Numbered from the stretch's first letter, positions 1-10,000 are shown. The stretch is DNA of 64,000 nucleotides from Rufibacter sp. LB8 (GCF_014876185.1 NZ_JADALJ010000001.1:1550001-1614000), one strand, 5' to 3'. A program made the numbers and translations. The notes: a model not told the origin generated them from the letters alone.

Positions 1-57
1 TAAGAAATTATGGATTTCATCATCATCAATCAAGAAAACCTTCTGGTACGTGCTCAT
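1..57 (-). CDS. Response regulator, N-terminus only (cut by window edge)
   Basis: Nineteen codons are visible before the window ends. They read MSTYQKVFLIDDDEIHNFL, the beta-1 strand and acidic pocket (DDD) of a CheY-like receiver domain. The ATG overlaps the TGA of the upstream histidine kinase as ATGA, so the two are very probably translationally coupled and form one two-component pair. The output domain, if any, lies outside the window. Receiver identity is well supported by the LIDDDE motif; nothing can be said about the regulated genes. Confidence 0.8.
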   Translation of the reverse strand, partial: MSTYQKVFLIDDDEIHNFL

Positions 58-1934
58 TTCTTTGCTGGTGCTTGAAAAAATATTTTGAATGTGGTGCCTA
101 CGTCTACGCTGCTTTCAATTTCCACCTTGCCGCCTAAGGCTTCTGCCTGCGTTTTGGTCATGTGCAGGCCAACGCCCTTGCCCTCAATATGCGGGTGAAA
201 CCGCTTGTAAAGCCCAAAAACCTTCTGTCCCTGCTTCTCCAGGTCAATGCCAAGACCGTTATCCTGCACCTGCAAACACAGAAAGCCGTTTGAAAATAAA
301 GTTTTTATGTGAATTTCCAAACCACGTTCTGGGGCGCGGTACTTTATAGCATTGGAAATGAGGTTCAAAAAAATACTATCTACATACCCTTTGCGGCCCA
401 ACACGGTAGACCCTTCGCCAAAATCTGTGAAAACCCGGGCATTGGCGGTCACCAGTTGGGGGGAAAGACTGTCATAGACCTCACGGTAGGCTTGCTGCAG
501 GTTCACCAGTTCCAGGTGCTGGTCTGTCTGGCTCCTGATGGTGAGAATGTCATTGAGGTCTTTAATGGTGGTGTCCAGCCGAAGGGTGGTTTTCTCCAGT
601 TTGGAAATGAGCGCCGCGTTGATGGGGTCCCCGGGGTTGCGCCGGTTGAACAGGCTGGTAAGCCCTACAATGTTGGCCACCGGCGCCCGCAGGTTATGGG
701 AGACAATATAAGCGAACTGCTGCAAATGTTCATTCTGCCGCACCGTCTCCTCAATCAACTGGCTGCGCTCTTTCTCAGATTGCTTGCGCTCAGAAATCTC
801 GCGGCAAGAAATGAAACTGAAGCTCTCCCGTTCATAGATAAAGAAGTTCAAATGGATTTCCACTGGGCGCAACTGCCCGTTTTTGTGCTGCAGTTCGGTT
901 TCCAGGGTAATGCTCTCCTGCTGCTGCAGACGTTGCCAGATATCTTGCCAGGATTTGCCTTGCAGCACGGGCGCCAGATGAAAAAGGGTAAGGTCCAGCA
1001 TCTCGCGCTCTGAGTAACCCAAAAGCTGGCAGATGGCTTTGTTCACCCGCAATATTTGGGCATCAGGTCCCGTCCAGAGAAAAGATTCTGAGGCGCGCTC
1101 CAAAGAGAAATCAGCGAATCTCAGGCGCTGCTCGGCCAGCTTGCGTTGGGTGATGTCATTGATGCTGCCATCCATGCGCACCATGCGGCCGTTTTGGTCC
1201 AGTTGCGCGGTGCACCGGGTAATGGCCCACCGCATCTCGCCAGAAAGCGTGAACATACGGCACTCAATCTGAAACTGGTCTGTGGAAGTTCTGATGCGCG
1301 GCAAGGCCTGCTCAAACAAAATCCGGTCTTCCGGATGAATAATTCTGAACCAAAGGGTCTTGTCGGTACAGAGCTGCTCTGGGGTGTACCCAAATGTTGT
1401 GTGACATTGCGGGCTCACATAGATCATCTCCATGTTGCCGTTAAGGGAGAAGACCGTCTCGGCAATGTTGCTCAAGATGGATTGGGCCAGGGTTTCTGCC
1501 TCCTTGAGTTGACGCTCCGCCAGAATTCGGGCAGAAATGTCATTGACTACCACCATGCGGCGCTGGCGGCCGTTCTCTGGCGGCAGCACATGCGACGCCA
1601 CATTCACATACAACTCTGACTTGTCTTTTTTGAGGTGCACCCAGGTGCCGACTTGGTTGAGATTGTTTCTGGGCATCTCCATCATAGACAGCAGCTGGTC
1701 TACTTGTTCCGGAGACCTAATGTCTTTGATGCTCATGCACAGGAATTCTTCCTGGGTATAGCCGTATAACTCTACGGCGGCATTGTTCACCATGAGAAAC
1801 TCCAGGGTGTCTGTGTCAAAGACCCACATGGCCAATGGGTTGTTCTCAAACAATATTCTATAAGACTCCACCCGCTCCGTGTTGGAAGCAGCAGAAAAGG
1901 CGGAATCTACCGGGGAGTTACCCATCTTACTCAT
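54..1934 (-). CDS. Multi-PAS soluble sensor histidine kinase
   Basis: 626 aa without a visible membrane segment, so probably a cytoplasmic sensor. Three PAS/PAC modules are visible at roughly residues 22-140, 146-268 and 273-390. The dimerisation/phosphoacceptor region follows with H413 in VSHNLRAPVANIVGL. The HATPase_c domain has an N-box (N524, N528 in NLISNAIKY), a G1 box DNGLGI and a G2 box GKGVGLHM. Phosphoryl transfer from H413 to the receiver encoded immediately downstream is expected because the genes overlap by 4 nt. The signal is unknown; PAS domains can bind small ligands or redox cofactors. ATG start at 1934; no clear Shine-Dalgarno, as is usual in this phylum. Confidence 0.9.
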   Translation of the reverse strand: MSKMGNSPVDSAFSAASNTERVESYRILFENNPLAMWVFDTDTLEFLMVNNAAVELYGYTQEEFLCMSIKDIRSPEQVDQLLSMMEMPRNNLNQVGTWVHLKKDKSELYVNVASHVLPPENGRQRRMVVVNDISARILAERQLKEAETLAQSILSNIAETVFSLNGNMEMIYVSPQCHTTFGYTPEQLCTDKTLWFRIIHPEDRILFEQALPRIRTSTDQFQIECRMFTLSGEMRWAITRCTAQLDQNGRMVRMDGSINDITQRKLAEQRLRFADFSLERASESFLWTGPDAQILRVNKAICQLLGYSEREMLDLTLFHLAPVLQGKSWQDIWQRLQQQESITLETELQHKNGQLRPVEIHLNFFIYERESFSFISCREISERKQSEKERSQLIEETVRQNEHLQQFAYIVSHNLRAPVANIVGLTSLFNRRNPGDPINAALISKLEKTTLRLDTTIKDLNDILTIRSQTDQHLELVNLQQAYREVYDSLSPQLVTANARVFTDFGEGSTVLGRKGYVDSIFLNLISNAIKYRAPERGLEIHIKTLFSNGFLCLQVQDNGLGIDLEKQGQKVFGLYKRFHPHIEGKGVGLHMTKTQAEALGGKVEIESSVDVGTTFKIFFQAPAKK

Positions 1935-2163
1935 TTTTTCTCTAGGCCCTGGTTGGCTCCAAAACCCACCAACTTCATCAAAATCGCTGGCTTTCTAATC
2001 AAAAATCAAATTTTAACCCGATTTATTACAGAAGAGCAGGAATTCACTTCTAAAATACAGCTTTTTTTCAAAAAGGCAGTTAAGGTTTCCTACAACTTCA
2101 CAGAAATAAAGCGGCAGTTTTTTTTAATCTACCTATCTAACAAAAAAGCAACTGAACAGCTTT

Positions 2164-2205
2164 CCTGTTTTAGGCCTCATTTCTGGAAATGAGGCCTAAA
2201 ACAGG
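2164..2205. repeat. Repeat A copy, GGCCTC variant
   Basis: Near-perfect 42-nt palindrome upstream of the histidine kinase. Arms CCTGTTTTAGGCCTCATTT and its complement; the centre is CTGG. Both arms carry the GGCCTC variant, so this copy kept or regained symmetry. Confidence 0.9.
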
Positions 2206-2550
2206 AGAGATCCCTATGGGAAATAAAGCAGTCCTATATCTTCCGCAGGGAATAAAAAAACGGTGCTGCAAATTACACTATGATTTTTAATTGTTGATTT
2301 TCTATAATTTAAACCATAGCATCATTCATCCTTCGCTTTCTATAGTTTATTAAAGGTGACTCTAGAATTAAAACGAAATGGGAGTCTGTAACCTCCGTTT
2401 CAGCGGAGCAGAGGCATTTGTATCTATGGAACTGGTCTTGCCGCTGCCCCGGAAAGGAGCTCCTGCCGGACCGTGGTCACCTAGGAGTCACCCATCAGAA
2501 GACTACAAAAAACGGGACTTAAGGCAGCATCATCCATTTTATACCATTAT

Positions 2551-2602
2551 AAAAAAAGGCGTTTTCGGGCTCATTTCTGAAAATGAGCCCGAAAACGCCT
2601 TT
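2551..2602 (-). terminator. Repeat A copy acting as paaN terminator
   Basis: Perfect palindrome 2555-2602 (22-bp stem, loop CTGA) lying 22 nt past the paaN stop. Read on the minus strand it is followed by seven T (A-run 2551-2557 on the plus strand), the form of an intrinsic terminator. It is a canonical repeat A copy with AAAGGC/GCCTTT flanks extending the stem. Confidence 0.75.
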
Positions 2603-2623
2603 ACTCTAAGTCTTTGGTCTGCT

Positions 2624-4327
2624 TTACACTGCGGCCGGTTCCCGGAAACCTACCCACGTAAAACGTTTCACCATGAATTCTGGGTTGGTGAATGAAGCGT
2701 TGCCCGCGGGGTTTCCGCCGGTCACGTGGAAGTCTGAGAACGCCGCGTTCTGGTTCACGTAAATGCCGCCGGTCAGGTTAAAGCTCACGGGAGTGCCCGC
2801 CAAGCCCATTTGGTCCATGATTTCGGCCTTTAACGCTGGGTCTGTGGTGTAGGCACCGCAGGAAATAGCACCGTGCTCCATGGCCATCTCCTGGGCCAAT
2901 TTTATTGACTCGTGGGTGTCTTTGGTTTTGATCACTAGGGCAATTGGTCCAAACAGTTCCTGGCTGAACACGTCTTTGTCCCGGCTAGCCACTTCATAGA
3001 GCACCGGCGTACAGATGCGCGCGTTGCTGAAGGCTGGGTTGGCAATCTCACAGGTATCCAGCAGGCTTTTGCCGTTCAGGCTGCCCAGTTCTTTCACCCG
3101 TTGCTGCGTGAGCGGGTTCTGAATGGCGCCCAACACATGCGGACCCGCTTTGGGGTTGTTGACCAAACCGGTCACGGCTTCGGCTAATTTCTGCACCACA
3201 GTTTCATAAGGCACCAATTCACCGGCCACTTTCACGCCAGTTTCCGGAATGAAGAAGTTCTGCGGCGCGGTACACATTTGGCCAGAATACAGCGTAAGCG
3301 AGAAAGCCAGGTTCTGCACTACCTTGTCCAGGTCTTCCACAGAATCCAGCAAGATGGGGTTTACACCGGCTTTCTCTGTGAAAACGGTTTTGCCAGACAA
3401 ACCTTCCAGGTAATTCCCGAAGGTGGAGCCGCCAGTGTAGTCAATCAGTTTCACGGCGGGGTGCTCGGCCAGTTCTTTGGTGATCAATCTATCATCTGGG
3501 TCCAAGGCCAGCTGACAGATAGCGGGGTCAAATCCGTACTCGGCCAGCACTTTCTGCACTTCGGCAATGAAAATGGCAATTGGAAGAACGCCTTTGGGGT
3601 GCGGCTTCACAATCACGGGGTTACCGGTTACCAAACTGGCGTACATGCCAGGCACGGTGTTCCAGGTGGGGAACGTGGAGCAGCCAATTACCAGGGAAAT
3701 TCCCTTTGGCACCGGCGTCCAGATTTTGTTTAGTTTGAGGCTGTATTTGCCCATGGGTTTCTCCCACACCTGTTGCTCCGGAAAGCGGGTAAGCTCCTCA
3801 TACCCGGCGGCAATGGCCTCCAGGGCGCGGTCGGCGGCGTGCGGCCCTGAAGCTTGAAAAGACATCATGAATGCCTGCCCGGTGGTGTGCATGGTGGCGT
3901 GCGCAATCTCAAAGAAACGGGCTTTCACGCGTTCCAGGGTTTCTACCAACACCGCCGCCCGTTGCGCCGGTGATACCTTGCGCCACACATGGAACGCTGC
4001 CTGCGCCCGGGTAATCAAAGTCTCCGTGGAATAATAAGGATACGTGATGCCCAGCTTCTCCTGCTCGTACGGCGACTCCTCCTGCCCGGCCCAGCCTTCG
4101 GACTCCGGCGTGAGCAGTTCTGTGAAGCGCTGGCCCAGGTGTTTTTTATAACTGGCCAGACCATCTTGATCAGCGGTTTCCCCGTATATGGCCGGTGACG
4201 GATTCTCTGGGTATTGGGAAAAAAAAGTACGTTCATGCAGGGCCTGTACCGCCCGGTCAATTATTGGCTGGTGGCGCTGGCTCAAGTCGGCCAAAACCCC
4301 GTTTTCCTGTGAAACAGTTGAAATCAT
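2624..4327 (-). CDS. paaN: PaaN-type aldehyde dehydrogenase (phenylacetate degradation)
   Basis: 567 aa, aldehyde dehydrogenase superfamily, closest by eye to the stand-alone dehydrogenase form of PaaN, which oxidises the ring-cleavage semialdehyde of the phenylacetyl-CoA pathway to the acid. Visible catalytic residues are E318 (TEKAGVNPILL) and nucleophile C352 (SGQMCTAPQN); the NAD-binding region includes VIVKPHPK and TGGSTFG. The PaaN family has an N-terminal extension before the ALDH core, consistent with the first 90 residues here. No other paa genes are in the window, so its pathway assignment is by family only. ATG at 4327; repeat A hairpin follows the stop. Confidence 0.8.
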   Translation of the reverse strand: MISTVSQENGVLADLSQRHQPIIDRAVQALHERTFFSQYPENPSPAIYGETADQDGLASYKKHLGQRFTELLTPESEGWAGQEESPYEQEKLGITYPYYSTETLITRAQAAFHVWRKVSPAQRAAVLVETLERVKARFFEIAHATMHTTGQAFMMSFQASGPHAADRALEAIAAGYEELTRFPEQQVWEKPMGKYSLKLNKIWTPVPKGISLVIGCSTFPTWNTVPGMYASLVTGNPVIVKPHPKGVLPIAIFIAEVQKVLAEYGFDPAICQLALDPDDRLITKELAEHPAVKLIDYTGGSTFGNYLEGLSGKTVFTEKAGVNPILLDSVEDLDKVVQNLAFSLTLYSGQMCTAPQNFFIPETGVKVAGELVPYETVVQKLAEAVTGLVNNPKAGPHVLGAIQNPLTQQRVKELGSLNGKSLLDTCEIANPAFSNARICTPVLYEVASRDKDVFSQELFGPIALVIKTKDTHESIKLAQEMAMEHGAISCGAYTTDPALKAEIMDQMGLAGTPVSFNLTGGIYVNQNAAFSDFHVTGGNPAGNASFTNPEFMVKRFTWVGFREPAAV

Positions 4328-4403
4328 TGCTTATCTTGTTAAGGTATTAGAATGATGGTGGTCAACAAAACTTAAATCTAATCTTAAAGAATCTAAGTAC
4401 CTA

Positions 4404-4417
4404 CTAACGGTTGTTAG
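4404..4417. promoter_or_regulatory. Possible operator between paaN and subtilase gene
   Basis: Inverted repeat CTAAC-N4-GTTAG lies 77 bp upstream of the paaN start and 70 bp upstream of the divergent subtilase start. The size and symmetry fit a TetR-type operator, but no regulator gene is adjacent and it may be chance. Confidence 0.3.
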
Positions 4418-4436
4418 AATTTATTGACCGACATTG

Positions 4437-4467
4437 TTGTTGCACCTTCATCGCGCAACCATTTTTG
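4437..4467 (+). promoter_or_regulatory. Putative promoter of subtilase gene
   Basis: TTG (4437-4439), 20-nt spacer, CATTTTTG (4460-4467): one mismatch from the Bacteroidota TTG-N19-21-TAnnTTTG promoter. The chosen ATG at 4488 is 20 nt downstream, which favours that start over the upstream one at 4434. Confidence 0.4.
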
Positions 4468-4487
4468 TATTCAGAACACATCCTTCA

Positions 4488-7322
4488 ATGAAAAAAATTT
4501 ACTCCTTTTTAGTATACACGGCACTTCTCTGGTTGGTTTTGGCGCCATTTTCAGTTTTGGGCCAAAAAACGCCCAACACCTTGCCCCAAACGCTGGTGTT
4601 TAAATTAAAGCCTGGGTCCGTGCCGCCTGGTGCGCGCAAGGCGCTGCCAGCCAACGTGCAGCAAGTGGTGCAGCGGCTAGCCCCGCAACCGGCTGTCCAG
4701 AAATTCCCGAACGCTGCGCCAGACGCCCGCCTCCGGGCCCGGCAAGCCCAGGCCGTTGACCTTTCGTTGATCTACCAACTGCGGTACAACGCCAACCAAA
4801 CCTTTGAGCAGGTTAAAAAGCAACTGCTGGAAACCAACCAGGTGGAATACGTGGAACCGCTTTACCTCAGGGAACCGCTCCACCAACCCAATGATCCCCG
4901 CGCAGATTCTACCGCGGGCTCCCAACGCGACTACCTTAAGAAAATCATGGCCTTCAAAGCCTGGGACATCAGCAAAGGAGACACCAACGTAGTCATCGGG
5001 ATCCTGGACACCGGCGTGCGGTTAAGCCATGAAGACTTGGTGGACCAAATCAAATACAACTACGCAGACCCAATTGACGGCATAGACAATGACAATGATG
5101 GCTTGGTAGACAATTACTACGGCTGGGATTTCGCGGACGATGATAACAACCCAACTGCGGTCAACGGCCATGGCACCATGGTGACCGGAATTGCGTCTGC
5201 GGAAGTTAACAATGAAAAAGGGATTGCCGGCGTGGGCTACAAATGCAAGTTTCTGCCCTTGAAAGTGTTTGCCTCTACTACCAACAGTGGATCATTTGGC
5301 GGGTATGAGGCCATTGTGTATGCCGCTGACAAAGGGTGTAAAGTCATTAACCTTTCCTGGGGAAGCGTGGGGTTCCCATCGGCGTTTGAACAGGATGTGA
5401 TTACCTACGCCGCCGTGAACAAAGATGCGGTAGTGGTGGCCGCCGCCGGAAATGAGAACGCAGACCTTGATTATTATCCTGCAACCTACTTAAACGTGGT
5501 ATCTGTAGGCGCCCTAACTTCAGCAGATGTCAAGAATAGTTCTAATACTTACAGCTACAACATTGACTTAGGTGCACAAGGGATCAATATTACCAGTACC
5601 GGAAATGCTAATGATAGTAATTACGGCACGGGAGGCGGCTCTTCTTATGCCAGCCCCATGGTGGCCGGGGCAGCCGCTTTGGTAAGGTCCCATTTCCCAG
5701 ACTTGAACGCACAACAGGTGGGTGAGCGCCTGCGGGTAACCGCCGATGATATTTACCACCTGGAGGGCAACGCCAGTTATTTTGAAAAACTGGGCAAAGG
5801 CAGACTGAACGTGTACCGGGCTTTGTCTGAAATCAATGCGAAGGCGGCGCGCGCGACGGCGTGGGAATGGGAGAATAATGCTCTGTTAATGCCTGGGTCT
5901 ACGGTGAACCTGTTTACCACTTTCAAAAATTTCCTGGCACCGTTGAGCTCCCTGACGGTCAAAATCACGTCAACCAGCGAGTACCTGGAAGTGGTGCAGG
6001 GCCAGCGCACTATTGGCAGCATGGCGACGTTGGCCTCGGCTAGTAATTCTTCGGCGCCCTTTGTTTTGCGGGTGAAGGAGAATGCACCTATGAACGCTGC
6101 GGCAGCTATACGGTTTGAGTTCACTGACGGCACGTATTCAGATTTCCAGTACGTAAAACTAATTCTCAATCCCAATTTTGTGGTGACAGATGCCAATGAT
6201 TTGTTTGTCTCTGTGTTTAACCATGGCAACCTGGCCTATGACGGTGTAAATTACCGGGTGGGCCAAGGCGTGAAATACAACGGTAACTCCAACAACCTGT
6301 TGGCCGAGGGCGGCCTGATGCTGGGCTATTCTGCCACTCAGGTATCAGACAACATCCGGAACGAGAAAGGCACCACTGACAAAGATTTTTATGCGGTCAC
6401 GGCGCTGCAGCGCAAATTAACATCGCCGTTTGCCACGTTTGAGGCCAACAACCTGTTTGAAGATTCCCTGAATGTGCGCAAACCCATGAGCATGCGCGTG
6501 CAGCAGAATGTATTGGCCTGGGCCCAAGCTCCGTCTAAAGATGAAGATTTTGTGGTACTGGAATACATTCTGACCAACCGCACCGAAAACGCCATGCCCA
6601 CCACCTACGCCGGCCTGTATGCCGACTGGGACGTGGTACAACCGTCCAAAAACGTGACCGAATGGGACAGCCAACACAAAATGGGCATCATCAGGCCCGT
6701 TTCTGACACGGTGGTGTGGACCGCTATTCAACTCCTCAGTGCTGGTACCGCCAACTTTTACGGTTTGGAGAACAGCACTATTGTACCAGGTACCATTACC
6801 ATAACTGATGGCTTCACTCCCGCCGAGAAGTACCAAGCACTTTCTGGCGGTGTGCAACGAACCAAAGTTGGTGGCACCGATGGTCTGGACGTATCTTATG
6901 TGATTTCCTCATCGGTTAAACCATTGGCACCGGCTGGGCAAGACACGGTGGCTTTCGCGGTCCTGGCGGCGCCTTCGCGGGCGGCTCTTAAACAAACAGC
7001 GGCGGCGGCACTGGCCAAATACCAGCAATTCAAGGCGGCCAGAATTATTACCAGTTCTCCTGCTGAACTACTGGCCAACGGCCTTCAACTTTACCCCAAC
7101 CCCAGTGCCGGCCGCTTCAAGGTGACCCTGCCGGTTGGGTTGCAGGCAAGCGTGGTGGGTTGGCAAGTAGTCAACAGCCAAGGACAGTTTGTAGCACAAG
7201 GCCAAACCCAAGGAACTGCTACTTTAAATATAACGCTGGAGAACCAGGCGGCTGGTCTTTACTTCCTGAAACTCTCTACTCCTACTGGTATAGTGACCCG
7301 GAAGTTCATTCTGCAGAAGTAA
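4488..7322 (+). CDS. Secreted subtilisin-like (S8) peptidase with T9SS sorting tail
   Basis: 944 aa from the ATG at 4488, which puts a typical signal peptide first (MKKIYSFLVYTALLWLVLAP, cleaved near GQ); an in-frame ATG at 4434 would add 18 unlikely residues. An I9-like propeptide region is followed by the S8 domain with catalytic D174 (GILDTGV), H228 (NGHGTMVTG) and S386 (GSSYASPMVAG), plus oxyanion N322 (AAAGNEN). A long beta-rich middle follows. The last 80 residues form a type A T9SS C-terminal domain (LYPNPSAGRFKV ... GLYFLKLST ... RKFILQK), so the protein should cross the outer membrane by T9SS and be anchored or released outside. The codons around 4535-4573 (signal peptide end) resemble repeat A. 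A repeat A terminator follows. Confidence 0.92.
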   Translation: MKKIYSFLVYTALLWLVLAPFSVLGQKTPNTLPQTLVFKLKPGSVPPGARKALPANVQQVVQRLAPQPAVQKFPNAAPDARLRARQAQAVDLSLIYQLRYNANQTFEQVKKQLLETNQVEYVEPLYLREPLHQPNDPRADSTAGSQRDYLKKIMAFKAWDISKGDTNVVIGILDTGVRLSHEDLVDQIKYNYADPIDGIDNDNDGLVDNYYGWDFADDDNNPTAVNGHGTMVTGIASAEVNNEKGIAGVGYKCKFLPLKVFASTTNSGSFGGYEAIVYAADKGCKVINLSWGSVGFPSAFEQDVITYAAVNKDAVVVAAAGNENADLDYYPATYLNVVSVGALTSADVKNSSNTYSYNIDLGAQGINITSTGNANDSNYGTGGGSSYASPMVAGAAALVRSHFPDLNAQQVGERLRVTADDIYHLEGNASYFEKLGKGRLNVYRALSEINAKAARATAWEWENNALLMPGSTVNLFTTFKNFLAPLSSLTVKITSTSEYLEVVQGQRTIGSMATLASASNSSAPFVLRVKENAPMNAAAAIRFEFTDGTYSDFQYVKLILNPNFVVTDANDLFVSVFNHGNLAYDGVNYRVGQGVKYNGNSNNLLAEGGLMLGYSATQVSDNIRNEKGTTDKDFYAVTALQRKLTSPFATFEANNLFEDSLNVRKPMSMRVQQNVLAWAQAPSKDEDFVVLEYILTNRTENAMPTTYAGLYADWDVVQPSKNVTEWDSQHKMGIIRPVSDTVVWTAIQLLSAGTANFYGLENSTIVPGTITITDGFTPAEKYQALSGGVQRTKVGGTDGLDVSYVISSSVKPLAPAGQDTVAFAVLAAPSRAALKQTAAAALAKYQQFKAARIITSSPAELLANGLQLYPNPSAGRFKVTLPVGLQASVVGWQVVNSQGQFVAQGQTQGTATLNITLENQAAGLYFLKLSTPTGIVTRKFILQK

Positions 7323-7342
7323 TCCTCCAATCCTATTTTCCT

Positions 7343-7396
7343 TTCCCGTTTTCGGGCTCATTTCCAGAAATGAGCCCGAAAACGGGAAGTTTTTTT
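7343..7396 (+). terminator. Repeat A copy acting as subtilase terminator
   Basis: Perfect palindrome 7343-7388 (loop CCAG) 20 nt past the stop codon, followed after one G by seven T (7390-7396). This is a textbook intrinsic terminator built from a canonical repeat A. Confidence 0.85.
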
Positions 7397-7521
7397 ACCT
7401 GTCAGTTTTTGAATAACGAAGACATTTACGCTTGAGGGATAGTAGCGGAAACCAGACTATAAATTAAAAATTAGGAATTAAAAGTAAAGAGTACGAGTGC
7501 TGAAGGGTGGATTAAATGACA

Positions 7522-7567
7522 TTTCTGTTTTTGGGCTCATTTCTGGAAACGAAGCCAAAAACAGAAA
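7522..7567. repeat. Repeat A copy with unlike arms
   Basis: Left arm GTTTTTGGGCTCATTT, right arm AAACGAAGCCAAAAAC: one arm of each sequence type, so the inner stem has several mismatches while the outer TTTCTG/CAGAAA pairs perfectly. Confidence 0.85.
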
Positions 7568-7593
7568 GGGCGACCAAATGGTCGCCCTTTCTG
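7562..7593 (-). terminator. Terminator of acn
   Basis: Perfect 14-bp stem, arms CAGAAAGGGCGACC and complement, loop AAAT. Read on the minus strand it runs into TTTTT. Its left arm overlaps the right end of the preceding repeat A, so the terminator may have captured repeat sequence. Confidence 0.8.
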
Positions 7594-7645
7594 TTTTATA
7601 AGTAGAACTTCAGTGAAGGAAGTGCTGCGCTTGGAGCCCTGTTGC

Positions 7646-9922
7646 TTAGGCGCCTGCCTGCTGCAAATTGATTAGGTTCAGGGCAGAGCCGGCTTTAAAC
7701 CACTCAATCTGACCTTGGTTGTAGGTATGGTTGGCCTCAAAGGTGTAGGTAGAACCGTCTTTGTGCGTCAGGCGAACTTGCAATGGAACACCCGGCGTGA
7801 AAGACGTCAACCCGATTACGTCAATGATGTCATCTTCCATCACTTTGTCATAATCTTCTTTGTTGGCGAAGGTGAGGGCCAGCATGCCTTGTTTCTTCAG
7901 GTTGGTCTCATGAATACGGGCGAAGGATTTCACCAGCACCACTTGTACGCCCAAATGACGAGGCTCCATGGCGGCGTGCTCTCTAGAAGAACCTTCTCCG
8001 TAGTTTTCGTCACCCACTACTACTGAACCAACACCGGCGGCTTTGTAGGTACGGGCCACGGTAGGAACTTCGGCGTAGCCGTTGCCTACCACCAGGTGAT
8101 TTTTCACGCTGTTGGTCTCGCCGTTGAACGCGTTGACCGCGCCAATTAACATATTATTAGAGATATTATCTAGGTGACCGCGGTATTTCAACCAAGGACC
8201 AGCCATAGAAATATGGTCAGTAGTGCACTTGCCCTGGGCTTTGATCAACAGACGCAGCCCGGTCATGTCCTGGCCATTCCATTGTTTGAACGGCTCCAGC
8301 AATTGCAGACGGTCTGAGGTGGGCGATACCACTACGCTCACTTGGCTACCGTCTTCTGCGGGCGCTTGGTAACCGGCATCCTCCACGGCAAAACCGTTCA
8401 CTGGGAACGCAATACCAGTTGGCTCATCTAACATCACTTGCTCACCGTTTTTGTTGGTCAGCGTGTCAGTCAATGGGTTAAAGGTCAAATCACCGGCAAT
8501 GGCAAATGCGGTCACAATCTCCGGAGAGGCTACAAACGCGTGGGTGTTCGGGTTGCCATCGTTCCGCTTCGCGAAGTTACGGTTGAACGAGGTGATGATG
8601 GAGTTCTTGCGCTTAGGGTCATCGGTGTGACGGGCCCACTGGCCAATACAAGGTCCGCAAGCGTTGGCTAGCACTACACCACCAATTTCAGAGAACGTCT
8701 CCAGAATACCGTCGCGCTCAGCAGTGAAACGCACCACCTCAGAACCTGGGGTAATGGTGTACTCGGCGTTAACGGCCAGTCCTTTTTCTACCGCTTGTCT
8801 CGCCAAGGAGGCTGCGCGGGTTAAGTCTTCATACGAAGAGTTGGTGCAAGATCCAATCAAACCAACTTCCAGTTTAGCAGGCCAGTTGTGCTCACGCACG
8901 GCAGCGGCAAACTGAGAGATTGGCCAGGCGGCATCTGGCGTGAACGGACCGTTCACGTGCGGCTCCAACTCGTCAAGGTTTATTTCAATTAACTGGTCAT
9001 AGAAGGCCTCTGGGTTGGCATATACCTCATCATCGGCACGCAGGTGCTCGGCCACGGCATCAGCGGCTTCGGCAATCTCACCACGCTCGGTACCGCGCAG
9101 GTACTCGCTCATGGTTGGATCATAGGCAAACACTGAAGTGGTAGCACCAATCTCGGCACCCATGTTACAGATGGTTGATTTACCCGAACAAGAGATGTTG
9201 CGGGCACCTTCCCCAAAATATTCTACAATGGCTCCGGTTCCGCCTTTCACGGTCAGGATTCCGGCCACTTTCAAGATCACGTCTTTGGCTGCTGTCCAAC
9301 CGCTCATTTTGCCGGTCAGTTTCACGCCAATCACTTTCGGGAATTTCAGTTCCCAGGCCATGCCGGCCATCACGTCCACGGCATCTGCACCGCCCACGCC
9401 AATAGCAATCATACCCAGACCACCCGCGTTTGGTGTGTGAGAATCGGTACCGATCATCATGCCGCCCGGGAAGGCGTAGTTTTCAAATACCACGGTGTGG
9501 ATGATACCCGCACCCGGTTTCCAGAACCCGATGCCGTATTTGTTAGACACCGATGCCAGGAAGTCATAAACCTCTTTGTTTTCAGTGTTGGCATCTGCTA
9601 AATCTTGGTCAGCACCTACGCGGGCCTGAATCAAGTGGTCACAATGAACCGATGAAGGCACGGCCACAGTTGGTCTGCCCGCCTGCATGAACTGCAACAA
9701 AGCCATCTGGGCGGTGGCGTCTTGCATGGCCACGCGGTCTGGCGCGAAATCTACATATGATTTGCCCCGCTCATACGCCTCAGTGGCAGCGCCATTGTAC
9801 AAGTGAGCATAAAGGATTTTCTCGGTCTGAGTCAAAGGACGGCCTACTGCCTGACGGGCCGCGTTGATGCGGTCCCCGAATTTGGCGTACACCTCTTTGA
9901 TCATTTCTACATCAAATGCCAT
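7646..9922 (-). CDS. acn: Aconitate hydratase
   Basis: 758 aa, of the mitochondrial-type aconitase class common in Bacteroidota. It interconverts citrate and isocitrate in the TCA cycle in the cytoplasm. The three [4Fe-4S] ligands are visible: C359 in [13 protein letters not shown] and C422/C425 in [10 protein letters not shown]. The swivel domain near the C-terminus carries [15 protein letters not shown], with the substrate-binding serine/arginine segment. Length is near the family's 750-780. It stands alone, flanked by a strong terminator. An adjacent promoter candidate is given separately. TCA partners sdhCAB are 12 kb away. Confidence 0.95.
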   Translation of the reverse strand: MAFDVEMIKEVYAKFGDRINAARQAVGRPLTQTEKILYAHLYNGAATEAYERGKSYVDFAPDRVAMQDATAQMALLQFMQAGRPTVAVPSSVHCDHLIQARVGADQDLADANTENKEVYDFLASVSNKYGIGFWKPGAGIIHTVVFENYAFPGGMMIGTDSHTPNAGGLGMIAIGVGGADAVDVMAGMAWELKFPKVIGVKLTGKMSGWTAAKDVILKVAGILTVKGGTGAIVEYFGEGARNISCSGKSTICNMGAEIGATTSVFAYDPTMSEYLRGTERGEIAEAADAVAEHLRADDEVYANPEAFYDQLIEINLDELEPHVNGPFTPDAAWPISQFAAAVREHNWPAKLEVGLIGSCTNSSYEDLTRAASLARQAVEKGLAVNAEYTITPGSEVVRFTAERDGILETFSEIGGVVLANACGPCIGQWARHTDDPKRKNSIITSFNRNFAKRNDGNPNTHAFVASPEIVTAFAIAGDLTFNPLTDTLTNKNGEQVMLDEPTGIAFPVNGFAVEDAGYQAPAEDGSQVSVVVSPTSDRLQLLEPFKQWNGQDMTGLRLLIKAQGKCTTDHISMAGPWLKYRGHLDNISNNMLIGAVNAFNGETNSVKNHLVVGNGYAEVPTVARTYKAAGVGSVVVGDENYGEGSSREHAAMEPRHLGVQVVLVKSFARIHETNLKKQGMLALTFANKEDYDKVMEDDIIDVIGLTSFTPGVPLQVRLTHKDGSTYTFEANHTYNQGQIEWFKAGSALNLINLQQAGA

Positions 9923-9968
9923 AGATTTGCTTTAGTATTATTATTTAGTACACTCTTAACGTCGCGCA

Positions 9969-10000
9969 CAAAAGTCGCAAACAAAACACTTTTACACAAA
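9969..10000 (-). promoter_or_regulatory. Putative acn promoter
   Basis: On the minus strand: TTTG (10000-9997), 20-nt spacer, GACTTTTG (9976-9969), one mismatch from TAnnTTTG, 47 nt before the acn ATG. Confidence 0.45.

Larger units (their letters stand above)
1935..2623. other. Gene-free stretch between kinase and paaN
   Basis: 689 bp, AT-rich, with no convincing gene: the short open frames on the plus strand have no family resemblance and run through repeats. It holds two repeat A palindromes (2164-2205 and 2555-2602), described separately. I see nothing else I can name. Confidence 0.6.
7323..7645. other. Gene-free stretch between subtilase and acn
   Basis: Convergent intergenic region of 323 bp made almost wholly of repeats: a repeat A terminator (7343-7396), an AT-rich AAATTAGGAATTAAAAG piece related to the AATTAGGAATT repeats elsewhere (about 7455-7485), an asymmetric repeat A (7522-7567) and the acn terminator (7562-7593). 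No gene seen. Confidence 0.6.

Noticed and set aside
309-1013. Long plus-strand frame inside the histidine kinase gene
   Set aside because: Antisense of a well-supported kinase; no independent motif.
1953-2192. Short open frame in the first gene-free stretch
   Set aside because: AT-rich, no domain, ends in repeat A; no recognisable promoter.
2378-2695. 105-codon open frame near paaN
   Set aside because: Crosses a repeat A palindrome and the antisense end of paaN; no family match.
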